This document shows positions 52,018-61,145 of a stretch of DNA of 64,000 nt, in pieces. Below the pieces are notes generated by a model. That model saw only the letters and a program-made list of their open reading frames with translations. It did not search any database and was not told the DNA's origin. Origin of the DNA: Pseudobacteriovorax antillogorgiicola (GTDB lineage: Bacteria > Bdellovibrionota_B > Oligoflexia > Oligoflexales > Oligoflexaceae). Each line of letters starts with the position of its first letter. The first letter of the stretch is position 1. A program made the translations under genes and the position numbers. The stretch spans positions 248,001 through 312,000 of the forward strand of contig NZ_FWZT01000003.1 in assembly GCF_900177345.1 (NCBI RefSeq), in the 5' to 3' direction.

Positions 52018-52311
52018 TTATGACGCATCAGAAGATTGTAGCGGGCTCTGCAGATAGTTTCCAATAGCCTGAATGGCTGCATCCACCGCATGTTGGCTGC
52101 AAACATCAACACGCTGATGGTAGCGGAAGCGCTGGTTGCCGCCGATAACCCGACAGGACACTGTTTTCACCTGATCACTGCTTCCTCGGATATCAATATT
52201 GATTTCGCAATCCGACGGCAGCCCCAATGCCATTGCTTTTAATTTGCTGCGAGCATAGCGACTCAGAAACATTGAGTCGCGCTCACTGTCAAACGTAACT
52301 GTCACTCCCAT
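52018..52311 (-). CDS. Small HPF/RaiA-like protein (tentative)
   Basis: A 97-aa protein with GAGGGG before ATG. The sequence 'YARSKLKAMALGLPSDCEINIDIRGSSDQVKTVSCRVIGGNQRFRYHQRVDVCSQHAVDAAIQAIGNYL' follows the beta-alpha-beta-beta-beta-alpha order of ribosome hibernation factors: an N-terminal helix, a central strand with 'CRV', and an ending 'AVDAAIQAIGNYL' like their 'AID.A..K...QL' helix. The resemblance is to order and length (HPF ~95 aa), not a clear motif match. A candidate Fur box lies 21-39 nt upstream, so iron-linked expression is possible. Single gene. Confidence 0.6.
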   Translation of the reverse strand: MGVTVTFDSERDSMFLSRYARSKLKAMALGLPSDCEINIDIRGSSDQVKTVSCRVIGGNQRFRYHQRVDVCSQHAVDAAIQAIGNYLQSPLQSSDAS

Positions 52312-52331
52312 GACCGTTCCCCTCTCTCGAT

Positions 52332-52350
52332 GATATCGATTATCATTATC
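52332..52350. promoter_or_regulatory. Candidate Fur box
   Basis: GATATCGATTATCATTATC matches the 19-bp consensus GATAATGATAATCATTATC at 16 of 19 positions. It lies 21 nt before the start codon of the small gene at 52018-52311, a suitable place for iron-dependent repression. No other site this close to the consensus stood out on reading the window. Confidence 0.6.
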
Positions 52351-52532
52351 AATATTACACGTTACTGTGGAGGCTCCCTAAAGTCAAGAACTCGCGATCT
52401 TTGATTTATATGCCCTTAACCTGCACTAGTTTAGCCGATTTCCGAAGTTAATTAACCTTAGTATAGGTTTAAAACTGAGGCGGGTCTAGCTGACCAAGTA
52501 TTTAATTTCACTCAGGCAAACATTTTGGATGG

Positions 52533-52572
52533 AATAGAAAAAGACCCCGACTTCTCTTATAGAGTCGGGGTC
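52533..52572 (-). terminator. Rho-independent terminator of the sugar ABC operon
   Basis: GACCCCGACT (52543-52552) pairs with AGTCGGGGTC (52563-52572), a perfect 10-bp stem with a 10-nt loop. On the minus strand five T follow directly (52538-52542). It lies 24 nt past the ATPase gene stop. Confidence 0.9.
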
Positions 52573-52595
52573 AAATGCAAAAAAAGGTCTCTATC

Positions 52596-53639
52596 TTAAT
52601 TCAGCAGGAGCCCTGTCTCTTGGTGAAACAGTCCGACATTTTGGGGGTTGATGTAACAAGGGTGCTCGCCACTTTGTGGAACCCTCTTGGTGTTGGTGAG
52701 CATAATCACTGGCTGCTGATCTAATAAGCCATGGACCAAAGTCGAGTCGCCAAGGTTCTCAGCATAACGAACTTTAAAGGCTCCCCCTTCCACCCAACGG
52801 TCTTTAGGATAGAACGAGATGTCTCCGGGCCGGATACCCACCCGGACTCTACCATCCGTATCAACTGGAAGCTCAAGCTTGCCAATACCCACTCTTTGGC
52901 CTCGAACTTCCTTATCCAACAAGTTGATTCTGGGGCTTCCTAGGAACTCAGCTACAAAGAGGTTCTTTGGCCGAGTAAAAATATCCAAGGGTGATCCTTG
53001 CTGCTCCACCCGACCATGTCTTAAAATGATGATGCGGTCAGCCAACGACATAGCCTCTTCCTGATCGTGGGTAACATAGATCGTCGTGGCATTCACCTCG
53101 TGGTGTAGTCGCTTGATTTCGGATCGCAAGCCGATCCTTAGTTGGGCATCCAAGTTCGAAAGGGGCTCATCAAAGAGGAAAATCTTAGGCCTTCGAACCA
53201 GGGCTCGTCCCATGGCAACTCTTTGCCTCTGTCCTCCAGACAAAGCACTGGGTTTTTTATAAAGGTGCTTCTCCAAATCTAAATACTTAGCAGCTTGAAG
53301 AACCCTAGATTTGATCTCCTCTTCAGGAAACGCCCTCATCTTCAAGCCAAACCCCATGTTATCAAAAACGCTCATATGGGGGTAAAGGGCATAAGATTGA
53401 AAGACCATGGCAAGGTCGCGATCTTTAGGCGGAACATCATTCACCACCCGCCCATCAATACTGATACTGCCACTGGTCACATCTTCTAGACCAGCAATCA
53501 TTCTCAATATCGTCGATTTTCCGCAGCCTGAAGGGCCTAGCAAGACAATGAACTCTCCCTGCTTGATACTAAGATCGATAGGAGGAACAACATTGATGGT
53601 GCCAAAGCTCTTCGTGACTTGTTTAAGTTCTAAATTCAT
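52596..53639 (-). CDS. Sugar ABC transporter ATP-binding protein (MalK/UgpC/MsmK type)
   Basis: A 347-aa ATPase powering the importer encoded upstream. Walker A 'GPSGCGKST', Q-loop 'MVFQSYALYPHM', signature 'LSGGQRQRVAMGRALVR', Walker B 'IFLFDEPLSNLD' and H-loop 'YVTHDQEEAM' are all intact. The C-terminal ~110 residues are the TOBE-type regulatory domain seen in MalK ('VGIRPGDISFYP'). Some MsmK-like ATPases serve several importers; here it is the last gene of a five-gene operon, 9 nt behind the beta-glucosidase, and precedes a strong terminator. Confidence 0.95.
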   Translation of the reverse strand: MNLELKQVTKSFGTINVVPPIDLSIKQGEFIVLLGPSGCGKSTILRMIAGLEDVTSGSISIDGRVVNDVPPKDRDLAMVFQSYALYPHMSVFDNMGFGLKMRAFPEEEIKSRVLQAAKYLDLEKHLYKKPSALSGGQRQRVAMGRALVRRPKIFLFDEPLSNLDAQLRIGLRSEIKRLHHEVNATTIYVTHDQEEAMSLADRIIILRHGRVEQQGSPLDIFTRPKNLFVAEFLGSPRINLLDKEVRGQRVGIGKLELPVDTDGRVRVGIRPGDISFYPKDRWVEGGAFKVRYAENLGDSTLVHGLLDQQPVIMLTNTKRVPQSGEHPCYINPQNVGLFHQETGLLLN

Positions 53640-53648
53640 TGGGAAGCC

Positions 53649-54986
53649 TCATGATCTACTGGCCAAGAGGTCTTTAAACATCTTGGCGCTGGCTTTAGGA
53701 GTTCTCTTCATCGTTTCATAGTCAACATGAACGATGCCAAACCTTTGAGAGTAGCCTTCAGCCCATTCAAAGTTATCCATCAAACTCCAAGCGAAGTAAC
53801 CTTTGATGGGATACCCCTCGTCGATCAGGCGCTCCACTTCATTAAGATGTTGCTGGTAGTACTCAATCCTCTTAGCATCGATCACCTCTCCATTGGCATC
53901 AACACCTTCGTTATAAGCAGCACCGTTTTCAGTGATGTAGATTGGAGGCAGCTTATCGTAGCGAGAAAACTTATCCTGGAACAGATCGAACAAGGCCTTC
54001 GGGAAGACTTCCCAGCCTATATCAGTTTTGGGATCCGGCGCAGGCTGAACCTTGTAACCGTTTGTACTCAAAGACACCAGCTGTCGCGAATAAAAGTTCA
54101 CTCCCAAGAAGTCCACATCTTGGCTAATGACTTCCATATCGCCAGGCATCATGCAGGGCTTTGAGTCGGGTTCATCGTTAATGAGTTCTTCGGGATAGCG
54201 ACCACGAAACAACGCATCTGAAAACCAGAAGGTGTGTTCGTAGTCAGCCCGAGCCGTGGCTAATTGATCTGATGCCGAAGAACTAGCTGGATAAGCAGGG
54301 GTAAAATTGAGGACGATACCATTCTTTGTTTGTGGAGCATGCTTCTTCAGCTCAGTCATCCCCAGCCCATGGGCCAGCATCAAGTGATGGGCTGCTTGAA
54401 ACGCCATCCGGCGATTCTTATACCCTGGAGCATGAACTCCCCAAAGATAGCCTAAGAAGGCTGAACAGAAAGGCTCGTTGAGAGTTGCAATCGAACTCAC
54501 CTTGTCCCCAAAACGCTTGGCCACGACTGCTGCATATTCCGCAAAATCATAGGCGGTCTCACGATTGATCCAGCCCCCTCGATCCTCAAGGTAGGTGGGA
54601 AGATCCCAATGATACAAAGTTATAAAAGGCTTGATACCACGCTCGTTGCAACGATCGATAATATCTTCATAGAATCTAAGCCCTTCCTCATTGATCTGTC
54701 CCCTAGCGGGGATGATTCTAGACCATGACAGAGAGAATCGGTAAGCATCAAAATTCAGATGTTCAATCAAATCGATATCATCCTTCCACAAGTGGAAGTG
54801 ATTGGTCCCCTTGCGACCATCATCGCCGCCCTTGACACGACCCTTTTCAAGGCAAAAATCATCCCAAATCGATGGTGTTCTGCCACCGAGATCAGCCCCA
54901 CCTTCGATTTGAAAGGACGATGTAGCCGTTCCGAATAGAAATTGATCGCGATTTAAAAGCGGAGACTTTTCTTTAAATTCAAACAT
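53649..54986 (-). CDS. GH1 beta-glucosidase
   Basis: A cytoplasmic enzyme of 445 aa (family norm ~445-480) hydrolysing beta-linked disaccharides such as cellobiose. Family 1 signatures: N-terminal 'FLFGTATSSFQIEGGADLGGRTPSIWDDFC', acid/base Glu in 'IATLNEPFCSAF' and nucleophile Glu in 'IYITENGAAY'. 'GYFAWSLMDNFEWAEGYSQRFGIVHVDY' forms the sugar-binding end. No signal peptide, so the substrate must be imported. It lies between the permease gene (3-nt gap) and the ATPase gene (9-nt gap), tying hydrolysis to transport. A phospho-beta-glucosidase is less likely because transport is ABC, not PTS. Confidence 0.95.
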   Translation of the reverse strand: MFEFKEKSPLLNRDQFLFGTATSSFQIEGGADLGGRTPSIWDDFCLEKGRVKGGDDGRKGTNHFHLWKDDIDLIEHLNFDAYRFSLSWSRIIPARGQINEEGLRFYEDIIDRCNERGIKPFITLYHWDLPTYLEDRGGWINRETAYDFAEYAAVVAKRFGDKVSSIATLNEPFCSAFLGYLWGVHAPGYKNRRMAFQAAHHLMLAHGLGMTELKKHAPQTKNGIVLNFTPAYPASSSASDQLATARADYEHTFWFSDALFRGRYPEELINDEPDSKPCMMPGDMEVISQDVDFLGVNFYSRQLVSLSTNGYKVQPAPDPKTDIGWEVFPKALFDLFQDKFSRYDKLPPIYITENGAAYNEGVDANGEVIDAKRIEYYQQHLNEVERLIDEGYPIKGYFAWSLMDNFEWAEGYSQRFGIVHVDYETMKRTPKASAKMFKDLLASRS

Positions 54987-54989
54987 AAA

Positions 54990-55844
54990 CTAACCTTTCA
55001 CAGCACCAGAGGTGAGACCAGCAATAATCTTTCTCGAAAAGAAAAAGTAAACAATAAGGACAGGAATAAAGGCCAATGTCGTGCCCACCATCACGGCGCC
55101 CCAAGGAGCATTAGGGTGATTTTGCAGGCTTCGCAAAGCCAAAGGTAACACCAGTTTGTCTTGCTCGCTCAATACTACGAGCGGTGTCAGGAAGTTATTC
55201 CAGAAGAATACAAACTGAATGATTCCAAGGGTTGCCAAGGCTGGCTTTATTAGAGGCAGCACCACTCGAAAGAAAACGTCAAGATCTGAAGCTCCATCTA
55301 GCTTAGCGGCTTCGATCAGATCTGGCGGTACACTGCGGATGATAAACTGACGAACCAAAAAGATACCCACTGGCGCTGCCGTAAACGGGAGCCATACCGC
55401 AAGATGGGTATTGAGTAGACCAAGAAATTGAATTGTCAGATAGTAAGGCACCAAGCTGACAACAGGCGGCACCATCATCGTTGCAATCATAAATGAGAAT
55501 AGAAGCTTCTTGAGCTTGAATTTTTGCAAGGCGAAAGCGTAGCCAGCCATACTGCAAAACAAAAGAGATACAAAAGTACCAAGTACAGAGATCACAATAC
55601 TGTTGTACATGGCTGTCCAATAAGGCACCAACTCTACCAAGGTTCGGTAGTTTTCTTGGAAAAAGTCTCCCCAGTACATCGGAATCACACTTGAGAATAT
55701 GCTCTCTCTATTGTGGGATGACAGTACAATTGACCAAAAAAATGGAAAAATCGTAATGCTTGTCAAGCTGATGATCGTGACCTGGAGGGCTCCCCGTAGA
55801 GATCGCCGCCAGACTCTAGCTGAATTCAGGACAGATGTTTGCAC
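54990..55844 (-). CDS. Sugar ABC transporter permease, MalG type
   Basis: A 284-aa inner-membrane permease with six membrane helices and the coupling-helix EAA loop 'DLIEAAKLDGASDLDVFFRVVLPLIKPAL'. It starts at GTG 55844, overlapping the upstream permease stop by 1 nt (TAGTG). It pairs with the MalF-type subunit to form the channel. The order binding protein, MalF, MalG is typical of CUT1 sugar importers. Confidence 0.95.
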   Translation of the reverse strand: MQTSVLNSARVWRRSLRGALQVTIISLTSITIFPFFWSIVLSSHNRESIFSSVIPMYWGDFFQENYRTLVELVPYWTAMYNSIVISVLGTFVSLLFCSMAGYAFALQKFKLKKLLFSFMIATMMVPPVVSLVPYYLTIQFLGLLNTHLAVWLPFTAAPVGIFLVRQFIIRSVPPDLIEAAKLDGASDLDVFFRVVLPLIKPALATLGIIQFVFFWNNFLTPLVVLSEQDKLVLPLALRSLQNHPNAPWGAVMVGTTLAFIPVLIVYFFFSRKIIAGLTSGAVKG

Positions 55845-56851
55845 TAGTCACGCCCCCTCAACAAGAGAAAGTTAATGGCTGAAAAGATACCAATCACAAT
55901 AAACAGAATCCAAGCAATGGCAGACGCCTGACCCATTTCAAGCCATTCCCAACCGACCCTCATGAGGTAGTTTGCGATGGTAAGGCCAGCTTGAGAAGGA
56001 CCGCCTTTACCTTCAGTTAGGATGAAAGGTTCTTCGAATAGCTGCAGGCCGCCGATTACTGATAGTGTAGCTCCGAAAATAATGAATGGCTTTAAGTGTG
56101 GTAATGAGATGTGCCTAAATCGATGCCAAAAATTGGCTCCATCGATTTTTGCTGCTTCATAAAGCTCTTCAGGAACGGTCATCAAACCTGTGGTATAAAT
56201 CACGATGTTAAAGCCTGTGTACTTCCAGAACACTACAAATGAAACCGAAACCTGCACGAGGTCAACATCATTCAGCCAATCTACCGGCATGGCAGCCACT
56301 AGTGGAGACAGCATTGTTTGAAGCAATGGCCATTCAGCTAAAGCCAGGATTCCCTGGTTAATGATGCCTGTTCGCGGTGAAAACATGTTGAAGAAGACCA
56401 ACGCCACCACAACCCCAGAAATAATATAGGGGAAAAAGAAGGCTGACATCGCGAAACTTCGGACCCATTTATGACATTGAACTAGGAGGTAGGCCATAGG
56501 CAGAGCTACGAGATGCTGTGGTAGGCCGGAGGCTGTTGCCATAATAAAGGTATTTTTAAGAGATTTCCAAAGCCAAGGATCTTCGAGTGCAAAGCTGTAG
56601 TTTTCCACGCCAACGAATTGCATAGCCCCGAGGCCTTCAACAGGATTCCAAGAGTGGAAAGATAGATAGATCGAAAAGAGAATTGGAAAGATACTAAAAA
56701 CACCAAGAATCAGAATATAGGGCATGAGAAACAGCCAGTGACTCATCTTACGGCGGTCTAGGCTGTGGCACCAAGCTCGAATGCGCCCTTCCAGTTTCGG
56801 CGACCGCCCCGCGGGCAGCGGGGTCGTTTCAAGTGTATCAGCGGATTTCAT
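55844..56851 (-). CDS. Sugar ABC transporter permease, MalF type
   Basis: A 335-aa inner-membrane permease, longer than its partner owing to a ~35-residue N-terminal cytoplasmic extension. The EAA loop reads 'ELYEAAKIDGANFWHRFRHISLPHLKPF'. 'GGPSQAGLTIANYLMRVGWEWLEMGQASAIAWILF' is typical of the last part of CUT1 MalF-like subunits. It starts 12 nt after the binding-protein gene and ends in the start of the MalG-type gene. Confidence 0.95.
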   Translation of the reverse strand: MKSADTLETTPLPAGRSPKLEGRIRAWCHSLDRRKMSHWLFLMPYILILGVFSIFPILFSIYLSFHSWNPVEGLGAMQFVGVENYSFALEDPWLWKSLKNTFIMATASGLPQHLVALPMAYLLVQCHKWVRSFAMSAFFFPYIISGVVVALVFFNMFSPRTGIINQGILALAEWPLLQTMLSPLVAAMPVDWLNDVDLVQVSVSFVVFWKYTGFNIVIYTTGLMTVPEELYEAAKIDGANFWHRFRHISLPHLKPFIIFGATLSVIGGLQLFEEPFILTEGKGGPSQAGLTIANYLMRVGWEWLEMGQASAIAWILFIVIGIFSAINFLLLRGRD

Positions 56852-56863
56852 TTAGACCTGCTC

Positions 56864-58099
56864 CTAAAACCGACGGGTTCGACGCTCTAGCATACGGCTA
56901 GCACTTTTTAGAACACTAGTGGTATCTTGGTTTTGATCCACAGCTTCTTCCAGGGCATTTAGAAATATGGTCCGCGCAATGGCATCGCCACGAAATGGCT
57001 TGATAGGTGTCACGTTCTTGGCGATTTCAGCAAAAAGCAGCCTAGCTTTCTGCCCCGCAAGGTAGTCGATGGGCTCCTTAAAAATCTCGTTGCTATAAGT
57101 ATCCGTGCGAGCAGGAAACGCTGCGATTTTTTGTAGTCCGCTGATCTGCGTTTCTGGTGTTGTCATGAATTTGATAAACTGCCAAGCTTCGTTAGGATGC
57201 TTGCTTTGTTTGGTGATACACAGAAACGAGCCTCCCCAACTGCCGTAGATCCCATTAGGAAGATGAGCCACGCCCCACATCCCTGCACTTTTAGGAGCGA
57301 TCCAGTTTTGCAAGTGACCAAGAAGCCAAGCTCCCGATAACTGGGTTCCCACTTTTCCTGTACGAAGAGCTTCGTACCACTCATTAGTCCAAGAAGTGAT
57401 ATTGAGATCGAGGCCTTTCTGACGAATTTTTTTCGCAAGATTTACCGCCTCAACAAAGCGTGAGCTGGTGAGTAAGCTTTTGCCTTGGCTATCGAAAAAG
57501 ATTCCTTCGCCTGGCTTCCCCCCTGAATAGACCATCAGTAAGGCAATATCGCTAGCGTCTGCAATAAGAGCCACCTTGCGCTTTTTAAGCTCCTCACCCC
57601 AGGCAAGGAAGCTATCCCAGTCCTTGTTCACGGCCTCTATAGACTTGCTTGTAGCTTTCAAGTGATCGCGGCGATAGTACATCACACCGGGACCAAGGTC
57701 TGTAGGAATCGCATACTGCTTGCCATCGCTACCCTTCCCTTGGCTCCAGGCATAGGCTGGAAAATACTGCTTGAGACTCTGGGCATTGTAGGGAGCTTGA
57801 TCCAGATTTACAAACCCCCCGGCATCAATAAACGCCCCGAGTCGATTGATATCAACAGCCACTACATCACCTGCTCCGGAACCAGTGGCTAGATTATTAG
57901 TGAGTTTGGTGTGATGATCTCCATGGTTGTTCATTAGGAAGTCGACTTTAATACCGTCTTGAATCTTGTGGTAACCTGGCAACACATTTTTTAAGTGACT
58001 ATCGAAGTCTGGAAATGCATCGAAGCGAATGCTTGTAGGTTTTTCCACCCCAAAGCCCAGACTGGAAACGAGTGCTAACAATTTTATGACTCTCTTCAT
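56864..58099 (-). CDS. Sugar ABC transporter substrate-binding protein
   Basis: A 411-aa periplasmic binding protein (family 1 extracellular solute-binding). It has a short signal peptide (MKRVIKLLALVSSLGFG) and no lipobox, so it is soluble. Characteristic segments are 'AGDVVAVDINRLGAFIDAGGFVNLDQ', 'YAIPTDLGPGVMYYRRDHL' and 'CITKQSKHPNEAWQFIKFMTTPETQ'. AGGGG lies 7 nt before ATG. As first gene of the operon it delivers the sugar, probably a beta-glucoside given the GH1 enzyme downstream. Ligand not proven. Confidence 0.94.
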   Translation of the reverse strand: MKRVIKLLALVSSLGFGVEKPTSIRFDAFPDFDSHLKNVLPGYHKIQDGIKVDFLMNNHGDHHTKLTNNLATGSGAGDVVAVDINRLGAFIDAGGFVNLDQAPYNAQSLKQYFPAYAWSQGKGSDGKQYAIPTDLGPGVMYYRRDHLKATSKSIEAVNKDWDSFLAWGEELKKRKVALIADASDIALLMVYSGGKPGEGIFFDSQGKSLLTSSRFVEAVNLAKKIRQKGLDLNITSWTNEWYEALRTGKVGTQLSGAWLLGHLQNWIAPKSAGMWGVAHLPNGIYGSWGGSFLCITKQSKHPNEAWQFIKFMTTPETQISGLQKIAAFPARTDTYSNEIFKEPIDYLAGQKARLLFAEIAKNVTPIKPFRGDAIARTIFLNALEEAVDQNQDTTSVLKSASRMLERRTRRF

Positions 58100-58621
58100 C
58101 CTTGTGCCCCTATTTTTTCCTTGCGAAAATTTCTGCCAAATTTATTTTGTACACATCATTTGATGGCTAACTTAGACAGCCTACATTTCTTTGGCAAGCT
58201 CCGGTTCGCCTGCTGAGGCCTACCAAATTGAATTCCCGGTCCAGTAAGTTAAATATCCAATTCAGTTTGTTTTGAACATATTCCATTTGCCGGAACGGGG
58301 ATGCAAATCTAAATGTAATATCAATTTTCACAAGGTCTTAGCCCGATGTGGGCCTTTGGTTCTAAGCGCAGGAACCTAGGGTAACCTGAGTCGATATTCC
58401 CTGCCTTGATGGCTGCTAATAGAATCATTTAGATCATATTGGTAGGAATTCGGAAAGCTTTGACGGAATACAGGTTTCACTGTGGGAGCCGGACGAAACA
58501 TCTGCAGCAAGCCGCAGAACGGGTGTTAGCAGGGATGCTCATGCCCCTAGGCCCCCACTCTCTTCATCCTGGACCATAGCTCTGGCAGAGCTATGGTCCC
58601 TTAGACACTTCAAACATGTGA
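58100..58621. other. Intergenic region and sugar operon promoter
   Basis: About 520 nt between two minus-strand genes. It must hold the promoter of the five-gene ABC/GH1 operon, but I see no clear LacI-type operator. The far end contains the hairpin at 58571-58599. No gene is seen. Confidence 0.4.
58571..58599 (-). terminator. Very strong hairpin after lipoprotein gene, no T-tract
   Basis: GGACCATAGCTCT-GGC-AGAGCTATGGTCC is a perfect 13-bp stem with a 3-nt loop, 22 nt beyond the minus-strand stop. No T run follows (CAGGATGAAG). Confidence 0.6.
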
Positions 58622-59629
58622 CTACTGGCTTACATAGGCCGCACCACCAAGCTCGGATGCGGACGATGGTCCAAAGTTGGCATCAGTAGTACTCGAAGTT
58701 GGATCAGTGGCGTAAGACAGAGATACATTACCCGAGCCACTCGTATTAGCGTATTCCTCGTAAGCTTGCGTTGAACCATTCACCAGTTTATTACCGGCGG
58801 TGCGTTTCATGAAATAGGTATCACCCAATAATAGGCTCGCGTCGAAGCCGGTTGATTCAGTTAAATCAGTTGCCGAATACACATAGTCAGACTCAGCTGG
58901 GCAGGCATTGGCTGTGCCTGTGCTAATGCTGCCTCGAAAGTGGATCTTTTCTTCGTTGGCAAACATGTTAACACCACAAACCTCATGAGGTGCCACCAAG
59001 TTAGCTTGAACAGTTTTGGCAGATTGATTGGCAACAAGGTGGACTACAGTTCCGGCTTCGTCTGCACTTTGAGCAAGAAATGAAAGGTAGCCATCAAACG
59101 AGTTTGTGCCATCATCATTAGGCGTGACTTTGACAATGGACGCCGAAACAGAGCTACGTTCGTAGATGTAACTCACTCCATCGTCATCCTTACCCCAGAT
59201 CATAAAACTCGTATCACTAAGCTCCTCGTAGCATTGGACCTCCATGGCAAAATTTTGCCCATCAGGAGTCACGACTGTGGTTTCTGTGGGAGTCGCCGTC
59301 ACACATAGAGGAAGAGCATCAACTTCATAGCCTGCGGTGCGGGTATCTAGTTCATCAATTCTATCTTGAAATGTTTGTATCATGTTAGGAATCGAATTGG
59401 ATGCCTGACTTAGATACAGCCGATCTCGGATCTGAGTGATTTCATCAGGAGTATCCTGCACCAACCCAGTAGAACTGCTTTGCAGCTGAGATGGTGTCGA
59501 CTCGCTTACGATTTCGGTGGTATCAAAGTTGAATATGCCTTGGCCGTATTTGTCAGCCTCTTCTTCACCACAACTCGTGAAGACAAATAAACTTAAGAAG
59601 CACGTGTACTTGATGGGTTTTGTTAACAT
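58622..59629 (-). CDS. Lipoprotein of unknown function
   Basis: A 335-aa precursor. ATG 59629 has GGAGG upstream and gives MLTKPIKYTCFLSLFVFTSC (Gly at +2). Residues ~40-110 are helical ('LSQASNSIPNMIQTFQDRIDELD'). The remainder is beta-rich with four Cys ('LCVTATP', 'VQCYEE', 'EVCGVN', 'NACPAES') and a Ser/Thr/Asn-rich C-terminus ('YEEYANTSGSGNVSLSYATDPTSSTTDANFG'). I cannot assign a family. It is divergent from the lipoprotein at 59857; the 227-nt gap holds both promoters. Confidence 0.82.
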   Translation of the reverse strand: MLTKPIKYTCFLSLFVFTSCGEEEADKYGQGIFNFDTTEIVSESTPSQLQSSSTGLVQDTPDEITQIRDRLYLSQASNSIPNMIQTFQDRIDELDTRTAGYEVDALPLCVTATPTETTVVTPDGQNFAMEVQCYEELSDTSFMIWGKDDDGVSYIYERSSVSASIVKVTPNDDGTNSFDGYLSFLAQSADEAGTVVHLVANQSAKTVQANLVAPHEVCGVNMFANEEKIHFRGSISTGTANACPAESDYVYSATDLTESTGFDASLLLGDTYFMKRTAGNKLVNGSTQAYEEYANTSGSGNVSLSYATDPTSSTTDANFGPSSASELGGAAYVSQ

Positions 59630-59856
59630 CGACTGCCCTCCAACTAACCCCAAAGATTCTTTCTAAGTCTCGACGGGACCTTTTCAAACTTTAGTATTGA
59701 GTGCGCCTCCGTACCTAATTGGCCGCTAAGGTTCGGCTTCTCATCAGGATTTAGGGATCATAAGAATTGTGAAATTGCCAAGAAGTGCTTGTCAAAGTGT
59801 TTATAATCTCTTATTAAACAATTGTTCAACATAATTACAAATACTAAGGGATTATA

Positions 59857-60933
59857 ATGATTAAGCATTTCTCTCGCCTAGCACTATTGCTAGCCCCAGT
59901 AGCCTGTAGTTCTGACTACTCCAGCCTTGATGCGACCAATGAATTTCAGGGAAAAACGGTGGATCACTACTACCAACCGTTTACTATGAGTGCCGACGAA
60001 ACCATCGATACTTTCCAGGAATATATCTTAGACAACGATGTCCTCGCTAGCGATAGCCAGGAGCGCATTCTGCCAACGGAACTACAAGGCTTGTTCTTTC
60101 TAGATGGTGCTCCACTTCCTGATAAGACACTTTCCTTAAAGCATGCGCGACCAATGAATGAAAACGCAAGCCGGATTCGATGGTCTGTAAGTTATAAAAC
60201 AACCTTCTCTTGGCTCAATACCGAGAAAGGCCATGGAATTTACTCCAAGGCGCTATCTTATCAACCCGAGTACGAGCTTGAGTGGCGAGACTGTACTGAT
60301 GAAGTGATGGCCGACATGGAAAAGCAGTTTGCTAAATTCAAAGTATCAGAAAAACCGATCAGGTGCACCGCAGCGGACCGTCGGTATGCTGTGATCAATG
60401 CCTACTCTTGGCAAGAAGGAGAAAGGATTCCTCTGCCAGAAGATATTCTTTATTTCGATATGTACCTGATTCCGAAAAACTCTGAGCGGGACTATTACAT
60501 TTGGCATCGACGTTCCAAAATTTGTAATAACAATGATAGCTCCTCCATCAGAACCGTTTGCAACATTTTTCGCTCTCTCACAGGTAGAAATGATGGCGAT
60601 GGTTACTCACGCTATCAGTTCACCCAAGTCATTGATCCCAATGGTCGACGAACTTCGGCTTACAATAAGGGCCTTGTCCCCGAAGTCATCGAAGCTGCTG
60701 GCGATACCGACAACATCTTCTTCATTTGCGATCCTTCAGACATTAATGGCAATGAGGAGTGCCTTGATGGCACTGAAATGCTGCCACCCATTGAAGATCG
60801 CGAAGTTGAGGTGATCGAAGATGAGAAAGAAAAAGAGCTATCCTTCCTAGAACGACTCACTAGAAGTCGAAAAATTGCTAGCTACCTCTGGCGAGTTGCG
60901 GGGGATCTCATCCAACTGCAACTGGACAAATAA
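59857..60933 (+). CDS. Lipoprotein of unknown function
   Basis: A 358-aa precursor with lipoprotein signal MIKHFSRLALLLAPVAC (Ser at +2) and AAGGGA before ATG. The body is mixed alpha/beta and Tyr-rich ('YYQPFTMSADETIDTFQEYIL', 'YELEWRDCTDEVMADMEKQF', 'ILYFDMYLIPKNSERDYYIWHRRSKIC') with several Cys in the second half. The C-terminus is a charged stretch ('VEVIEDEKEKELSFLERLTRSRKI'). No known domain is seen. A hairpin follows the stop. Confidence 0.82.
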   Translation: MIKHFSRLALLLAPVACSSDYSSLDATNEFQGKTVDHYYQPFTMSADETIDTFQEYILDNDVLASDSQERILPTELQGLFFLDGAPLPDKTLSLKHARPMNENASRIRWSVSYKTTFSWLNTEKGHGIYSKALSYQPEYELEWRDCTDEVMADMEKQFAKFKVSEKPIRCTAADRRYAVINAYSWQEGERIPLPEDILYFDMYLIPKNSERDYYIWHRRSKICNNNDSSSIRTVCNIFRSLTGRNDGDGYSRYQFTQVIDPNGRRTSAYNKGLVPEVIEAAGDTDNIFFICDPSDINGNEECLDGTEMLPPIEDREVEVIEDEKEKELSFLERLTRSRKIASYLWRVAGDLIQLQLDK

Positions 60934-60945
60934 AGACCTCGAATT

Positions 60946-60967
60946 GATAAGGCTACTAAGCCTTATC
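60946..60967 (+). terminator. Hairpin after the 59857 lipoprotein gene
   Basis: GATAAGGCT-ACTA-AGCCTTATC, a perfect 9-bp stem with a 4-nt loop, 13 nt after the stop. No T-tract. Confidence 0.55.
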
Positions 60968-61145
60968 ACACTCCTTCCATCGCTTTTTTGAGACCTCGCC
61001 TCACATCGTTGAAAAGAATCCTACAAGAAATAAACGAATCGTTTATTATTAGATCCAAAAGCTATATAGCTGTTGCTAAACCAGATTACATCTAATAGTA
61101 GAAACCTTAGAATTAAAATTTTGCAATGACATCAAGGGGTCTACT

